This document shows positions 1 through 9,782 of a DNA stretch of 64,000 bases, piece by piece. How positions within the stretch are numbered: the stretch's first letter is position 1; each line of letters begins with the position of its first letter. The notes under the pieces are model-generated. The model was not told the DNA's origin, searched no databases, and was given only the letters and a program-made list of their open reading frames with translations. Origin of the DNA: Skermanella pratensis (lineage in GTDB: Bacteria; Pseudomonadota; Alphaproteobacteria; Azospirillales; Azospirillaceae); NCBI RefSeq assembly GCF_008843145.1, contig NZ_CP030265.1, positions 5,015,001 through 5,079,000 of the forward strand, in the 5' to 3' direction. The position numbers were made by a program, and so were the translations under genes.

Positions 1-486
<486 letters not shown>

Positions 487-892
487 ATCCGGGCTGTACC
501 TTGGTCCCTGCGAGCAACCGGAACTGCATCACGACTCGATGCGGCGAAGCGGTGTGGATTATCCGCGTCTATCCACAATGTATGGTGCATCCCCAACAGT
601 TAACAGTTCCGAGGTGGATTTTCTGCGTAGAAGGTTCCAGCCTGTTGCAGCACTGCATGATCATACCAGTCCTGCACGCCTTTCATGCCAGCGTCAACAC
701 GACGCATGACATAGAGCGCCTTTGGACTATAAGCGGTTCGGCATGCCGTGGCACGCATGACACGTTACCACGCCTTCGGTCACACGCCATCATGCAAAAC
801 CTCCCTAAGCGCGGGCGGACCAGCCGAAGCAGCCGGTCGACCCCCTACGATCGCGATTGCCGCCCGGGTTCCCACCGGGTAAGTTCCCGGCC
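487..892. other. Divergent intergenic region between clpX and the adenylate cyclase gene
   Basis: About 400 bases separating two divergent genes, so promoters for both should lie here. It is visibly less GC-rich than the flanking genes. The hexamer GCATGA/CATGAC recurs (around 655-660, 705-710 and 754-760), which could be a repeated binding motif, but I cannot assign a regulator. Open frames crossing it look like noise. No RNA gene is evident. Confidence 0.4.
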
Positions 893-2812
893 ATGACCGA
901 AGCGGCCGAAGACGCACCGACACCCTTGGCCGCTCCCCCCGCCGCCCTGATGACGACCTCCCCGATTACCGGTCAGGTCGTTGGACGGCGCCGTCGCCTG
1001 CGTCTGCCGATCGCCGCCGTGCTGGTGGCCGGGTTCGGCACCCTGATGCTGGCCGCGGTGGCAAGCGTCCTCATCCTGGGGCTCAGCAGCGCCGGGCGCA
1101 ACACTTTTGCCTTGCTGAACGACAAGGCCGACCTGGCGATCGACAACGTCGTGGTAAGGGTCCGCCACCAGCTCGACCCGGCGCGCAATCAGATCACGTA
1201 CCTGAACGGGTTGATCGAAAGCGGAAAACTGGATCCGGACGACCCGGACTCGATGCGCGACACGCTCCGCGGGGCGCTGGCCGCGACGCCCCAGGTCACC
1301 GGGGTCGGCTTCGCGCCTCTCAACCAGATAATGACGAGGGCCGGTCGAATCAACGGCGAGATGGTGGAGAGCACGCTCGACCTCTCCGCCTCGCCCGATA
1401 TGACCGCGGCCATGGCGGAAGCCAGGGACCGCCAGGGTCCTTTCTGGGTCGAACCGGTCTGGTCGCCCGACGTGAAGACGACCCTGCTGACCGTGCGCAT
1501 GGGAGTGCGGCGCGACGACCGCTTCATCGGCATGCTGATCGTCGGGGTCTCCATCGGGGACCTCTCGCGCTTCCTGTCCGAGCTGTACGTCGACGAGGGG
1601 CTCAGCGCCTTCGTGCTCTATGGCCGGGAGCACGTACTGGCCCATCAGGCCCTGCGCTACAAGGAGTTCGACTTCTCCGACCACGGCGCCGGGCTGCCGC
1701 TGCCGCGGATCGACCAGGTCGACGATCCCGTCCTCGCCAGCCTCTGGCGCAACAGCCGGCCGGCGGACACCTTCGTGATCCCCGGGCGCAACGCCGCCAA
1801 CACGGAAGTGGTCGAGATCGGCGACGACAGCCACCTGTTCCTGCTGCGCACCCTGGAAGGCTACGGCGCCCAGCCCTGGACCGTCGGCATCAACTATCGC
1901 CTGGACGAGGTCGGAGTCGAGATCGAGCGGCTGTGGACTACCGGCCTGGTCGGCCTCGGCATCCTGCTGGTGTCGGTCGGCGCCGCCCTGTGGATCGGGC
2001 GCGCCATCAGCCGCCAGATCTCCCGGCTTGCCGCCGCCGCGGCCAGCGTCAGCGCGCTCGACTTCCGCAGCGCCCCGACCCTGCCCGACAGCCGATTCCG
2101 CGAGCTGGCGAACGCGGCGGACGCCTTCAACGCCATGGTCGCCGGGCTGCGCTGGTTCGAGACCTATGTTCCCAAGGGGCTGGTGCTGCGCCTGATCCGC
2201 CGGAGCGCCCAGGGTGGCGCCACGTCGGCCCTGGTCTCGGAGGAGCGGCAGGTGACCGTGATGTTCACCGACATCCGGGGTTTCAGCAACCTGGCCGAGG
2301 ATCTCGGCGCCGCCGAGACCGCGGCCCTGCTGAACAGCCACTTCACCCTGCTGGCCACCTGCATCGAGGCCGAGGGCGGAACCGTAGACAAGTTCATCGG
2401 CGATGCGATCATGGCATTCTGGGGCGCGCCGGAGGTGCAGCACGACCATGCGGCCCGGGCGCTTCGCGCGGCCCGCGCCATGGCGCTGGCGCTCCGGGCC
2501 GACAACGCCAAGCGCCTTGCGGTCGGCCTGCCGGCGGTGCGGATCCGCGTCGGCCTGCACAGCGGCCCGGTGGTGGTCGGCAATATCGGCTCGGCCAGCA
2601 GGATCAACTATACGATCGTCGGCGACAGCGTGAACACGGCCGCCCGAATCGAGGAACTGGGCGCCGCGATGCAGGGCGACGCCGAGATCATCGTGCTCGT
2701 GGGCGCCACGACCGCGGAGGAGAGCGGCGGCTGCGTTCCCCTCTGCCCCCTGGGCGCCCAGAGCCTGCGCGGGCGAAGCGGCAGGGTCGAGGTGTTCAGG
2801 CTGGACGCCTGA
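893..2812 (+). CDS. Membrane-bound class III adenylate/guanylate cyclase with Cache-like sensor and HAMP domain
   Basis: Predicted to make cAMP from ATP in response to a periplasmic signal. From the ATG at 893 the protein has 639 residues: a basic N-terminus, a membrane helix near residues 40-65, a long periplasmic region of single-Cache type, a second helix near 345-365, a HAMP linker, and a C-terminal class III cyclase domain. In that domain the first metal-binding Asp is D460 (FTDIRGFS), the second is D504 (GDAIMAFWG), K500 is the adenine-selecting Lys, and the GDSVNTAAR stretch supplies the second base-selecting Asp and the transition-state Asn and Arg. All catalytic residues are present, so it should be active as a dimer. 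An upstream TTG at 857 would add 12 residues. It is convergent with htpG. Confidence 0.9.
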   Translation: MTEAAEDAPTPLAAPPAALMTTSPITGQVVGRRRRLRLPIAAVLVAGFGTLMLAAVASVLILGLSSAGRNTFALLNDKADLAIDNVVVRVRHQLDPARNQITYLNGLIESGKLDPDDPDSMRDTLRGALAATPQVTGVGFAPLNQIMTRAGRINGEMVESTLDLSASPDMTAAMAEARDRQGPFWVEPVWSPDVKTTLLTVRMGVRRDDRFIGMLIVGVSIGDLSRFLSELYVDEGLSAFVLYGREHVLAHQALRYKEFDFSDHGAGLPLPRIDQVDDPVLASLWRNSRPADTFVIPGRNAANTEVVEIGDDSHLFLLRTLEGYGAQPWTVGINYRLDEVGVEIERLWTTGLVGLGILLVSVGAALWIGRAISRQISRLAAAAASVSALDFRSAPTLPDSRFRELANAADAFNAMVAGLRWFETYVPKGLVLRLIRRSAQGGATSALVSEERQVTVMFTDIRGFSNLAEDLGAAETAALLNSHFTLLATCIEAEGGTVDKFIGDAIMAFWGAPEVQHDHAARALRAARAMALALRADNAKRLAVGLPAVRIRVGLHSGPVVVGNIGSASRINYTIVGDSVNTAARIEELGAAMQGDAEIIVLVGATTAEESGGCVPLCPLGAQSLRGRSGRVEVFRLDA

Positions 2813-2844
2813 TCACCCCGGGCCCTGCCCTTCCCGGGCGGCGC

Positions 2845-4725
2845 TTACGCGGCCAGGCCCAGCCCCTTCTCCATCACCAGAGCCAGCCGGCGCGAGAACG
2901 CGGCCGGATCGGGGATCGGCTCCCCTTCGACGATGCGGGCCTGGTCGAGCAGCAGCCAGGCTACGTCCTCGATGTTGTCGGAGATCCCGTCCTTCGCCGC
3001 CATGCCGGTCAGCCGGCGGATCAGCGGGTGGGTCGGGTTGACCTCCAGGATCCGCTTGGCGCCGCCGTCGAGCTGGCGATGCTGCTTCAGCAGGCGTTCC
3101 AGGTGCATGTCCATGTCACCCTCGTCGGCCACCAGGCAGACCGGGCTGTCGGTCAGCCGCTCGGAGATCCGGACGTCCTTGACCGAATCCGCCAGGGTCA
3201 GCTTCAGCGCCGCGACCAGGCTGCCCAGGTCGTTCTCGGCGGGCTTCTCCTCGTCCTTCTTCTCCGGCTCGCTCTCCGCCTTGATCTTCGACAGGTCGGC
3301 GCCGCCGCGGGTGACCGACTTGAACTTCTTCTCCTTGTACTCGGAGACCGACGGGATCCAGAACTCGTCGACCGGATCGGTCAGGAGCAGCACCTCGACG
3401 CCGCGCGCCTTGAAGCCTTCGAGCTGCGGGCTGCGGCGAAGCGCCTCGATGTCGTCGCCGGTGATGTAGAAGATCGCGTCCTGCCCTTCCTTCATGCGGC
3501 CGACATAGTCGTCCAGCGAGACCAGCCCGTCGGAACCCGTGGTGCGGAAGCGCATCAGCCGGGTCAGCTGCTCGCGGTGCTCGTAGTCCTCGTACAGTCC
3601 CTCCTTCAGGACCGCGCCGAAGTTCTCCCAGAACGACGCGTACGACTCGGCCTGCTCGGCGTCGTCCGCCTTCCTGGCGAGGTCGCCGAGCACACGGCGC
3701 ACGATGCCGGCGCGGATCTTGGCCAGCATCGGGTTGTGCTGGAGCATCTCGCGGCTGATGTTCAGCGGCAGGTCCTCGCTGTCCACCACGCCGCGCAGGA
3801 AGCGCAGGTACGGCGGCAGCAGCCCCTCCGCCTCGTCGGTGATGAAGACGCGCTTGACGTACAGCTTCACCCGGTGCCGGCGGTCGGGGTTGAACAGGTC
3901 GAACGGCTTGGCCGAGGGGACGAACAGCAGGCTGGTGTACTCGATCTTGCCTTCGGCCCGCCAGTGCAGGGTCAGCCAGGGGTCGTCGAAGGCGTGGCCG
4001 ACATGGTGGTAGAATTCCTTGTACTCGTCGGCCGTGATCTCGTTCTTCGAGCGGGTCCACAGCGCCGAGGCCTTGTTCAGCGCTTGGGCGTCGGCGGCGT
4101 CGCCGAACAGGATCGGCAGCGCGATATGGTCGCTGTATTTCTGGACGATTCGCCGCAGCCGATGCTCCTCCAGGAACTCGCCCTCGTCGGCCTTCAGGTG
4201 CAGGACGACGCGGGTGCCGCGCGGCGCATCCTCCGCTTCGCTCACCGTGAACTCGCCGCGCCCGTCGGAGACCCAGCGCCATCCCTGGCTTTCGCCCGCC
4301 TTGCGGGTCAGCACCTCGACCTTCTCCGAAACCATGAAGGCCGAATAGAAGCCGACGCCGAACTGGCCGATCAGGCCGATGTCCTTCTTGGCGTCGCCGG
4401 TCAGCTTGTTCATGAAGGCGGCGGTGCCCGACCGCGCGATGGTCCCCAGGTTCTCGATCAGGTCCTCGCGGTTCATGCCGATGCCGTTGTCCGCCACCGT
4501 CAGGGTCTTGGCGTCGGCGTCGGCCAGCAGGCGGATCTTGAGGTCGGGATCGTCAGCCGAAAGCTCCGGCTGGGTCAGGGCCGCGTAGCGCAGGCGGTCG
4601 CACGCGTCGGATGCGTTCGAGATCAGCTCGCGCAGGAACACCTCCTTCTCGCTGTAGAGGGAGTGCGCGACCATGTCGAGCAGGCGGCTGACCTCGGCCT
4701 GAAAACTGAGCCGTTCCTCGGACAT
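2845..4725 (-). CDS. htpG: HtpG, Hsp90-family molecular chaperone
   Basis: Cytosolic ATP-dependent chaperone. The 626-residue protein has the family's usual length and three-domain layout: an N-terminal GHKL ATPase with the LRELISNASDA helix, DNGIGM and GQFGVGFYSAFMV motifs, a middle domain with the conserved SREMLQ segment, and a C-terminal dimerisation domain. The ATG at 4725 was chosen because MSEERLSFQAEV is the normal HtpG start and an AGGTGA ribosome-binding site lies 7-12 bases upstream. Longer in-frame extensions upstream look non-coding. The gene is divergent from the SUV3-like helicase. No convincing sigma-32 promoter was seen. Confidence 0.98.
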   Translation of the reverse strand: MSEERLSFQAEVSRLLDMVAHSLYSEKEVFLRELISNASDACDRLRYAALTQPELSADDPDLKIRLLADADAKTLTVADNGIGMNREDLIENLGTIARSGTAAFMNKLTGDAKKDIGLIGQFGVGFYSAFMVSEKVEVLTRKAGESQGWRWVSDGRGEFTVSEAEDAPRGTRVVLHLKADEGEFLEEHRLRRIVQKYSDHIALPILFGDAADAQALNKASALWTRSKNEITADEYKEFYHHVGHAFDDPWLTLHWRAEGKIEYTSLLFVPSAKPFDLFNPDRRHRVKLYVKRVFITDEAEGLLPPYLRFLRGVVDSEDLPLNISREMLQHNPMLAKIRAGIVRRVLGDLARKADDAEQAESYASFWENFGAVLKEGLYEDYEHREQLTRLMRFRTTGSDGLVSLDDYVGRMKEGQDAIFYITGDDIEALRRSPQLEGFKARGVEVLLLTDPVDEFWIPSVSEYKEKKFKSVTRGGADLSKIKAESEPEKKDEEKPAENDLGSLVAALKLTLADSVKDVRISERLTDSPVCLVADEGDMDMHLERLLKQHRQLDGGAKRILEVNPTHPLIRRLTGMAAKDGISDNIEDVAWLLLDQARIVEGEPIPDPAAFSRRLALVMEKGLGLAA

Positions 4726-4815
4726 TGCAGTATCACCTTCGGATATAGGTTTGGTGCCTTGACCAGGCTGATGCGTAAGGTGCGCCAGATATGTGAAATG
4801 CCGCGAAAAGCTGCA

Positions 4816-4845
4816 ACCCCTTCCCGCTCCGGAGCGGGAAGGGGT
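4816..4845. repeat. 30-nt perfect palindrome between htpG and the helicase gene
   Basis: Bases 4816-4830 are the exact reverse complement of 4831-4845, giving a 15-bp inverted repeat with no spacer, rich in C/T on the left and G/A on the right. It lies in the short divergent gap upstream of both genes. It could be a cruciform-forming intergenic repeat of REP type or a regulator site. I saw no second copy in this window. Confidence 0.75.
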
Positions 4846-4880
4846 GATGACGGCCCTTGCAATGCAGCACATGAACCCCA

Positions 4881-7454
4881 ATGCTCTCCCCTATGAGCGC
4901 AGCATCTTCTGGCGTGGCTTTCCAGCATCAGGGTCAGCACCAGGGGCGGGTCACCGCCGTTCTTGGGCCGACGAACACCGGTAAGACCTTTCTCGCCATC
5001 GAGCGGATGCTGGGGCACCGGTCCGGCATGATCGGATTCCCGCTGCGCCTCCTGGCGCGCGAGAACTACGACAAGATCGTCAAGGCGAAGGGCCGCCACG
5101 CGGTGGCGCTGGTCACCGGCGAAGAGAAGATCATCCCGCCGCGCGCCGTCTATTTCGTCTGCACGGTCGAATCGATGCCGCTGGACCGGCCGGTCGCCTT
5201 CATGGCGGTGGACGAGATCCAGCTCTGCGCCGACCCCGAGCGCGGCCACATCTTCACCGAGCGGCTGCTCCACGCCCGCGGCATGGACGAGACCATGTTC
5301 CTGGGCGCCGACACGATCCGGCCGCTGATCCAGAAGCTGGTGCCTCGGGCCGAGTTCATCAGCCGGCCCCGGTTCTCGTCGCTCACATATGCCGGGCACA
5401 AGAAGCTGACCCGGCTGCCGCCGCGCTCCGCCGTGGTCGCCTTCTCCGCGACCGACGTCTACACCATCGCCGAGCTGATCCGCCGCCAGCGCGGAGGTAC
5501 CGCCGTCGTCCTGGGGGCGCTCAGCCCGCGCACCCGCAACGCCCAGGTGGCGCTCTACCAGGCCGGCGAGGTCGATTACCTCGTCGCCACCGACGCCATC
5601 GGCATGGGGCTGAACATGGACGTGGACCATGTGGCCTTCGCCCGGCTGACCAAGTTCGACGGGCATGCGCCGCGCAAGCTCCGCCCGACCGAGATCGCCC
5701 AGATCGCAGGCCGCGCCGGCCGCCACATGACCGACGGCACCTTCGGCACCACCGGCGACATGAACGGCCTCGACTCGGAGACGGTCAACGCGGTCGAGAA
5801 CCACCAGTTCGAGTCGCTCAAGGCGATCATGTGGCGGAACACCGTGCTGCGGTTCGAGACCCCGGGCGCGCTGATCAAGAGCCTGGAGCAGCGCCCGCCC
5901 CGGCCGGAGCTGATGCGCGCGCGGGATGCCGACGACTACCTGTCGCTGGTGGCGCTGTCGCGCGACCAGGAGATAGCATCCCTGGCGACCGATCGCGGAG
6001 CCGTGCGGCTGCTGTGGGAGGTCTGCCAGATCCCCGATTTCCGCAAGGTGCTGTCGGACGCCCACACCCGGCTGCTGTCCCAGATCTACCGCCACCTGAT
6101 GACGCCGGAAGCCCGCCTGCCGGAGGACTGGGTCGCCAAGCAGGTGGCACGGATGGACAGGACCGAGGGCGACATCGACACCCTGGTCTCGCGCATCGCC
6201 CATATCCGGACCTGGACCTACATCTCGCACCGGCCGGACTGGCTGACCGATCCCGGCCATTGGCAGGCCCAGACCCGCGCGATCGAGGACAAGCTGTCCG
6301 ACGCCCTTCACGAGAGGCTGACCCAGCGCTTCGTCGACCGGCGCTCCGCCGTGCTCGCCCGCACGCTGGCCGGCGGCGGCGAGCTTCTGGCCGCCGTCAC
6401 CGCCGCGGGCGAGGTGCTGGTCGAGGGCCATCATGTCGGACGGCTGGAGGGTTTCCACTTCACCCTCGACCCGGAGGTGCGGGAGGACGACGTGCGCGCC
6501 TTCATGAGCGCCGCGCGCCGGGCGCTCCGCGACGAGATCGGCCGGCGGGTCCGCCTGCTGGAGCAGGCGGGCGACGACAGGATCGGCCTGGGTCCAGACG
6601 GCATCCTGGCCTGGGACGGGCATCCCGTGGCGCGCCTGGGACCGGGGACCTCGGTGCTGACCCCGGCGGTGATACCGCTGCACGACGACCTGTTCGAGTC
6701 GGGCCAGCGCGACCGGGTGCGGGCCCGGCTCGGCCGCTGGGTCGAGCAGTTCGTCAAGGACCGGCTGGCGCCCCTGTTCAAGCTGCGCGAAGCCGACCTG
6801 TCCGGCCCGGCGCGCGGGCTGGCCTTCCAGCTTTCCGAGTCGCTGGGCAGCCTCGCCCGGCCCGACCTGGAACCGCTGATCACGGGATTCAGCAAGGCCG
6901 ACCGGCAGGCACTCAACCGGCTTGGCGTGCGGCTGGCGACCAGCCAGGTGTTCATGCCGGCCCTGATCAAGCCCAGGGCCGTGGAGACCCGCGGCCTGCT
7001 GTGGGCCGTCCTGCACGGCGGCCACGCCGCGATGCCCCTGCCCCCGCCCACTCCGCCGGCCGGCCGGGTCTCGGTCGCGACCGACGCCGTGCCGGCCGGC
7101 TTCTGGGAGGCGGTGGGCTATCCGCCCATGGGGCCGCGGGCGCTCCGGGCCGACATCCTGGAGAGGTTCGAGCGCGAGCTGTACAAGCGGTCCAGCGAAG
7201 GCCCGTTGACCGCAGCGCCCGATCTGGCCCAGATGATCGGCAGCACGCCCCAGGACCTGGAAGGGGTGCTGGCGGCCATGGGATATCGCCGCAGGCAGGA
7301 CGAGGCCGGCGCCGTCACCTGGGCACGCGGCAAATTGCCGCGCCGCGAGCAGGCACGCAAGGGCCGGCGGCGCGACGCCCCGGCCAAGCCGCGCGCCGAT
7401 CCATCCACAGACTCTCCCTTCGCCAAGCTGAGGCAGATCGAGTTCATGCGATGA
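4881..7454 (+). CDS. SUV3-like superfamily 2 RNA helicase
   Basis: An 857-residue helicase resembling the mitochondrial degradosome helicase SUV3, a type common in alphaproteobacteria. Motifs in order: Walker A GPTNTGKT (residues 28-35), a DEIQ box with the SUV3-like DEIQLCADPERG context, SATD (motif III), the ATDAIGMGLNM strand, and QIAGRAGRH (motif VI). The C-terminal half is longer than in eukaryotic SUV3 and ends in a basic tail. The likely role is ATP-driven RNA unwinding during turnover or ribosome biogenesis. An alternative ATG sits 12 bases downstream at 4893. Its stop overlaps the next start by four bases (ATGA), so it is translationally coupled to the S4-domain gene. Substrate and partners are inferred. 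Confidence 0.88.
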   Translation: MLSPMSAASSGVAFQHQGQHQGRVTAVLGPTNTGKTFLAIERMLGHRSGMIGFPLRLLARENYDKIVKAKGRHAVALVTGEEKIIPPRAVYFVCTVESMPLDRPVAFMAVDEIQLCADPERGHIFTERLLHARGMDETMFLGADTIRPLIQKLVPRAEFISRPRFSSLTYAGHKKLTRLPPRSAVVAFSATDVYTIAELIRRQRGGTAVVLGALSPRTRNAQVALYQAGEVDYLVATDAIGMGLNMDVDHVAFARLTKFDGHAPRKLRPTEIAQIAGRAGRHMTDGTFGTTGDMNGLDSETVNAVENHQFESLKAIMWRNTVLRFETPGALIKSLEQRPPRPELMRARDADDYLSLVALSRDQEIASLATDRGAVRLLWEVCQIPDFRKVLSDAHTRLLSQIYRHLMTPEARLPEDWVAKQVARMDRTEGDIDTLVSRIAHIRTWTYISHRPDWLTDPGHWQAQTRAIEDKLSDALHERLTQRFVDRRSAVLARTLAGGGELLAAVTAAGEVLVEGHHVGRLEGFHFTLDPEVREDDVRAFMSAARRALRDEIGRRVRLLEQAGDDRIGLGPDGILAWDGHPVARLGPGTSVLTPAVIPLHDDLFESGQRDRVRARLGRWVEQFVKDRLAPLFKLREADLSGPARGLAFQLSESLGSLARPDLEPLITGFSKADRQALNRLGVRLATSQVFMPALIKPRAVETRGLLWAVLHGGHAAMPLPPPTPPAGRVSVATDAVPAGFWEAVGYPPMGPRALRADILERFERELYKRSSEGPLTAAPDLAQMIGSTPQDLEGVLAAMGYRRRQDEAGAVTWARGKLPRREQARKGRRRDAPAKPRADPSTDSPFAKLRQIEFMR

Positions 7455-7885
7455 CGTCGGACGGGCATCGGGACGAGGATCAGGACGACGGCGGGGCCGC
7501 GACCGCCCAGGAGTTGGCATCCGGCCGCCTGCGGCTCGACAAGTGGCTCTGGTACGCCCGCTTCTTCAAGACGCGCAGCCTCGCCGCGAAGCTGTGCGCG
7601 GCCGGTGCCGTCCGCATCGGCGGTGCGCCGGTCACCAAGGCGCATCATGCGGTCAGGCCGGGCGACGTGCTGACCTTCGCCCAGGGCCGCCATATCAGGA
7701 TCATCAAGGTGGTGGCACTGGGAACCCGGCGCGGCCCGGCGCCGGAGGCCCAGGCACTGTACGAGGACCTGTCGCCGCCGGTGCCGGAGACCGCGATGGC
7801 CCGCCCGGCGGAACGGCCCTCCGGAGCCGGCCGGCCGACCAAGGCGGAACGACGGGCGACCGAAAGGCTGCGTTCGAACTCCTGA
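7451..7885 (+). CDS. S4-domain RNA-binding protein, Hsp15 (HslR)-like
   Basis: A 144-residue protein with an S4 RNA-binding fold near the N-terminus: the RLDKWLWYARFFKTRSLA segment is the signature of the Hsp15 family, which binds stalled 50S subunits carrying nascent chains in E. coli. After the S4 domain comes a less conserved linker and a basic tail (RPTKAERRATERL). The start at 7451 overlaps the helicase stop by four bases, implying coupled expression and a joint role in RNA or ribosome quality control. Assignment to the S4/Hsp15 family is firm; the exact function is inferred. Confidence 0.88.
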   Translation: MTSDGHRDEDQDDGGAATAQELASGRLRLDKWLWYARFFKTRSLAAKLCAAGAVRIGGAPVTKAHHAVRPGDVLTFAQGRHIRIIKVVALGTRRGPAPEAQALYEDLSPPVPETAMARPAERPSGAGRPTKAERRATERLRSNS

Positions 7886-7896
7886 GTTGATTCCCG

Positions 7897-7949
7897 AAAA
7901 GGGCGCGGAACCTACCTCCTGCTGCCCGGTTCCCAGCGCGCGCCTTTTC
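7897..7949. terminator. Probable bidirectional terminator between convergent genes
   Basis: A-rich bases at 7897-7900 followed by a GC-rich arm pair with a matching arm ending near 7945, which is followed by TTTTC. The A run on one side and T run on the other suit termination in both directions, for the S4 gene and the oppositely directed DUF938 gene. Just downstream, an 11-base direct repeat (CGATGCTCATC) occurs twice in tandem near 7949-7972. Confidence 0.5.
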
Positions 7950-8097
7950 GATGCTCATCTTCGATGCTCATCGAGTCGCTGAACCTGCTGGCCAACCGGA
8001 GGCGGCGGCCCTGACCCGGCAGGCCCGCGGCGAGCCGGCGGGCTTTGGAATGACATGCGGGAACGCGGGTCGGCCTGCGGAATTCGCCGCCGTCGCT

Positions 8098-8714
8098 TCA
8101 ACCCCGGCGGAAGACCACGGACAGGTTGTTGGCCGGCATCTCGATGACCTCGTCCAGGGTGAGGCCGGCCTCCGCCGCCGCGACGCAGACCTCTTCGAGA
8201 TCGCGCACCCCCAGTCCGGATTCTGAGCCCTCAGGGAATGGTCGAAATCCTCGTTGCTCGGCGCCGTGTGCCGCCCGTCCCGCTTGTACGGGCCGTAGAG
8301 ATAGAGCGGCGCTCCCGTCGGCAGGGTGCGCCCCGCCCCCGCCATCAGGCCCAGGGTCGCCGGCCAGGGCGAGATATGGATCATGTTGATGCAGACGATG
8401 GCGTCGGCGTGGGTGACGGGCCAGGCACGCGCCGAGGCGTCCAGGTTGGCCGGAACCGTGACGTTGGTGACGCCGGTCTCGGCGATCCAGTCCCGGATGC
8501 TGGCCCGGTTGTCCGGGTCCGGATCGGTCGGATGCCAGATCAGGTCGGGCAGCGACCCGGCCAGGAAGACGGCGTGCTCGCCGCTGCCGCTGGCGATCTC
8601 GAGCACGGTGCCGGCGGCGGGAAGCACGCGCCGCAGCACACCCAGGATAGGTTCCCTGTTGCGCTGGGTCGCCGGGGCGTGGCGGCGGTGGTCTGGGCCG
8701 GCTGCGGTCATCAT
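8098..8714 (-). pseudogene. DUF938 SAM-dependent methyltransferase-like gene with a one-base frameshift
   Basis: The N-terminal two thirds read as a DUF938 protein: MTAAGPDHRRHAPATQRNR start, a SAM-binding motif VLEIASGSGEHAVFLA, then INMIHISPW and YLYGPYKRDG. After the NPDWG segment the frame changes: the expected ending (VRDLEEV ... EMPANNLSVVFRRG, stop at 8098) sits in another frame. Adding one C to the run of five at 8208-8212 (G on the coding strand) restores an intact protein of about 205 residues, the family's normal size. The 617-base span is one base short of a multiple of three. This is either a true mutation in a homopolymer or a sequencing/assembly error. Without repair the unbroken frame runs on to 7968. 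The reaction catalysed by DUF938 proteins is not known to me. Confidence 0.75.
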
Positions 8715-8856
8715 GCCGAGCAGGCTAGTGCCTCCCGCACCCGAGGGCAAGGGTCAGCAGGGGTCGTCATCGTCAGGACAGCCCCCCATATCTGACAGAC
8801 CGCATGGTTTCGCGATACCGGCCGCATGGACTGGCCGCAAGGATAGGATTTCGGTA

Positions 8857-9378
8857 ATGCTGGCTCGATTGAAAGCACTGTTGATGGACGCCGACGACAC
8901 GACCCGGCAGGCCGGGCGGCACTCGCGCGACGAAGTGCAACTGGCGGCCGCCACGCTGCTGGTCGAGGCTGCCCGCATGGACGACGAGATCGGCGACCGC
9001 GAGCGCGCCCGCATCCGCGACCTGCTCGAACAACGCTTCTCCCTGTCGGGCGTCGAAGCGAACGACCTGCTGGCCTCGGCCGAGACAGTGACGGAGGGGC
9101 CTGCCCAGTGGCACCGCTTCACCTCCACCCTGAAGGACCGTTTTTCCGACGAAGAGCGCATTCAGATGATTGAAATGCTCTGGGAAGTGGTCTACGCCGA
9201 TGGCGAACTGCACGATCTGGAAGCCAGCCTCTTGCGCAGGGTGGGCGGACTGCTCTACGTCTCCGACCGCGACCGTGGTGCGGCCCGGATGCGCGTGCTT
9301 GAACGACTGGGCATCGCCGACTCCACGCTGGAGGCGCCGACCGGAGAGAGCTCGATCCAGAGATCTCCATCTGACTGA
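8857..9378 (+). CDS. TerB-family (tellurite-resistance-like) protein
   Basis: A 173-residue all-helical soluble protein of the TerB/TerB-N superfamily. It shows two internally similar acidic motifs typical of the fold: AARMDDEIGDRERARI near residue 37 and VVYADGELHDLEASLL near residue 115, which in TerB proteins contribute to metal binding. The ATG at 8857 follows a purine-rich stretch (AAGGATAGG) that can serve as a ribosome-binding site. The gene precedes fdxA by 65 bases and could be cotranscribed with it. Despite the family name, tellurite resistance should not be assumed, as most such orphan TerB proteins have no assigned role. Confidence 0.8.
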   Translation: MLARLKALLMDADDTTRQAGRHSRDEVQLAAATLLVEAARMDDEIGDRERARIRDLLEQRFSLSGVEANDLLASAETVTEGPAQWHRFTSTLKDRFSDEERIQMIEMLWEVVYADGELHDLEASLLRRVGGLLYVSDRDRGAARMRVLERLGIADSTLEAPTGESSIQRSPSD

Positions 9379-9443
9379 ACTGCTGCCGGCACGCGGGACG
9401 AGGACGAAGTCCGGGTGTCTGAAGAGGAAAAGGGAAAGCGAGC

Positions 9444-9782
9444 ATGCCCTACGTCGTCACCGAACAGTGCATCAAGTGCAAATATACCGACTGCGTCGAG
9501 GTGTGCCCCGTCGATTGCTTCTACGAGGGGGAGAACATGCTTGTGATCCACCCCGACGAGTGCATCGACTGCGGCGTTTGCGAACCGGAGTGCCCGGCCG
9601 AGGCGATCGTCCCGGATACCGAGCCCGATGCCGAGAAGTGGCTTGAATTGAACCGGGAGTACTCCCTGCAATGGCCGAACCTGACCCGCAAGAAGGACGC
9701 TGCGCCCGAGGCGGAAGAGTTCAAGGGAGCCCCGGACAAATTCGAGAAGTTTTTCAATTCCAACCCGGGATCCGGCAACTGA
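9444..9782 (+). CDS. fdxA: FdxA, 7Fe ferredoxin (3Fe-4S/4Fe-4S)
   Basis: Small electron carrier of 112 residues. The N-terminal cysteine pattern (C9, C17, C21 followed by Pro) with an additional C12 and the second cluster motif [12 protein letters not shown] match the FdxA family, which holds one 3Fe-4S and one 4Fe-4S cluster. The C-terminal acidic and aromatic tail ([15 protein letters not shown]) is also family-typical. A good ribosome-binding site (AAGGGAAAG) lies before the ATG. In alphaproteobacteria fdxA commonly sits next to carD, as here, although the electron-transfer partner is not known. Confidence 0.96.
   Translation: MPYVVTEQCIKCKYTDCVEVCPVDCFYEGENMLVIHPDECIDCGVCEPECPAEAIVPDTEPDAEKWLELNREYSLQWPNLTRKKDAAPEAEEFKGAPDKFEKFFNSNPGSGN

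Noticed and set aside
1933-7520. Very long antisense and alternate-frame open frames over the cyclase, htpG and helicase genes
   Set aside because: They are artefacts of high GC content: low-complexity Arg/Gly/Ala-rich or His/Gln-rich sequence with no recognisable domain.
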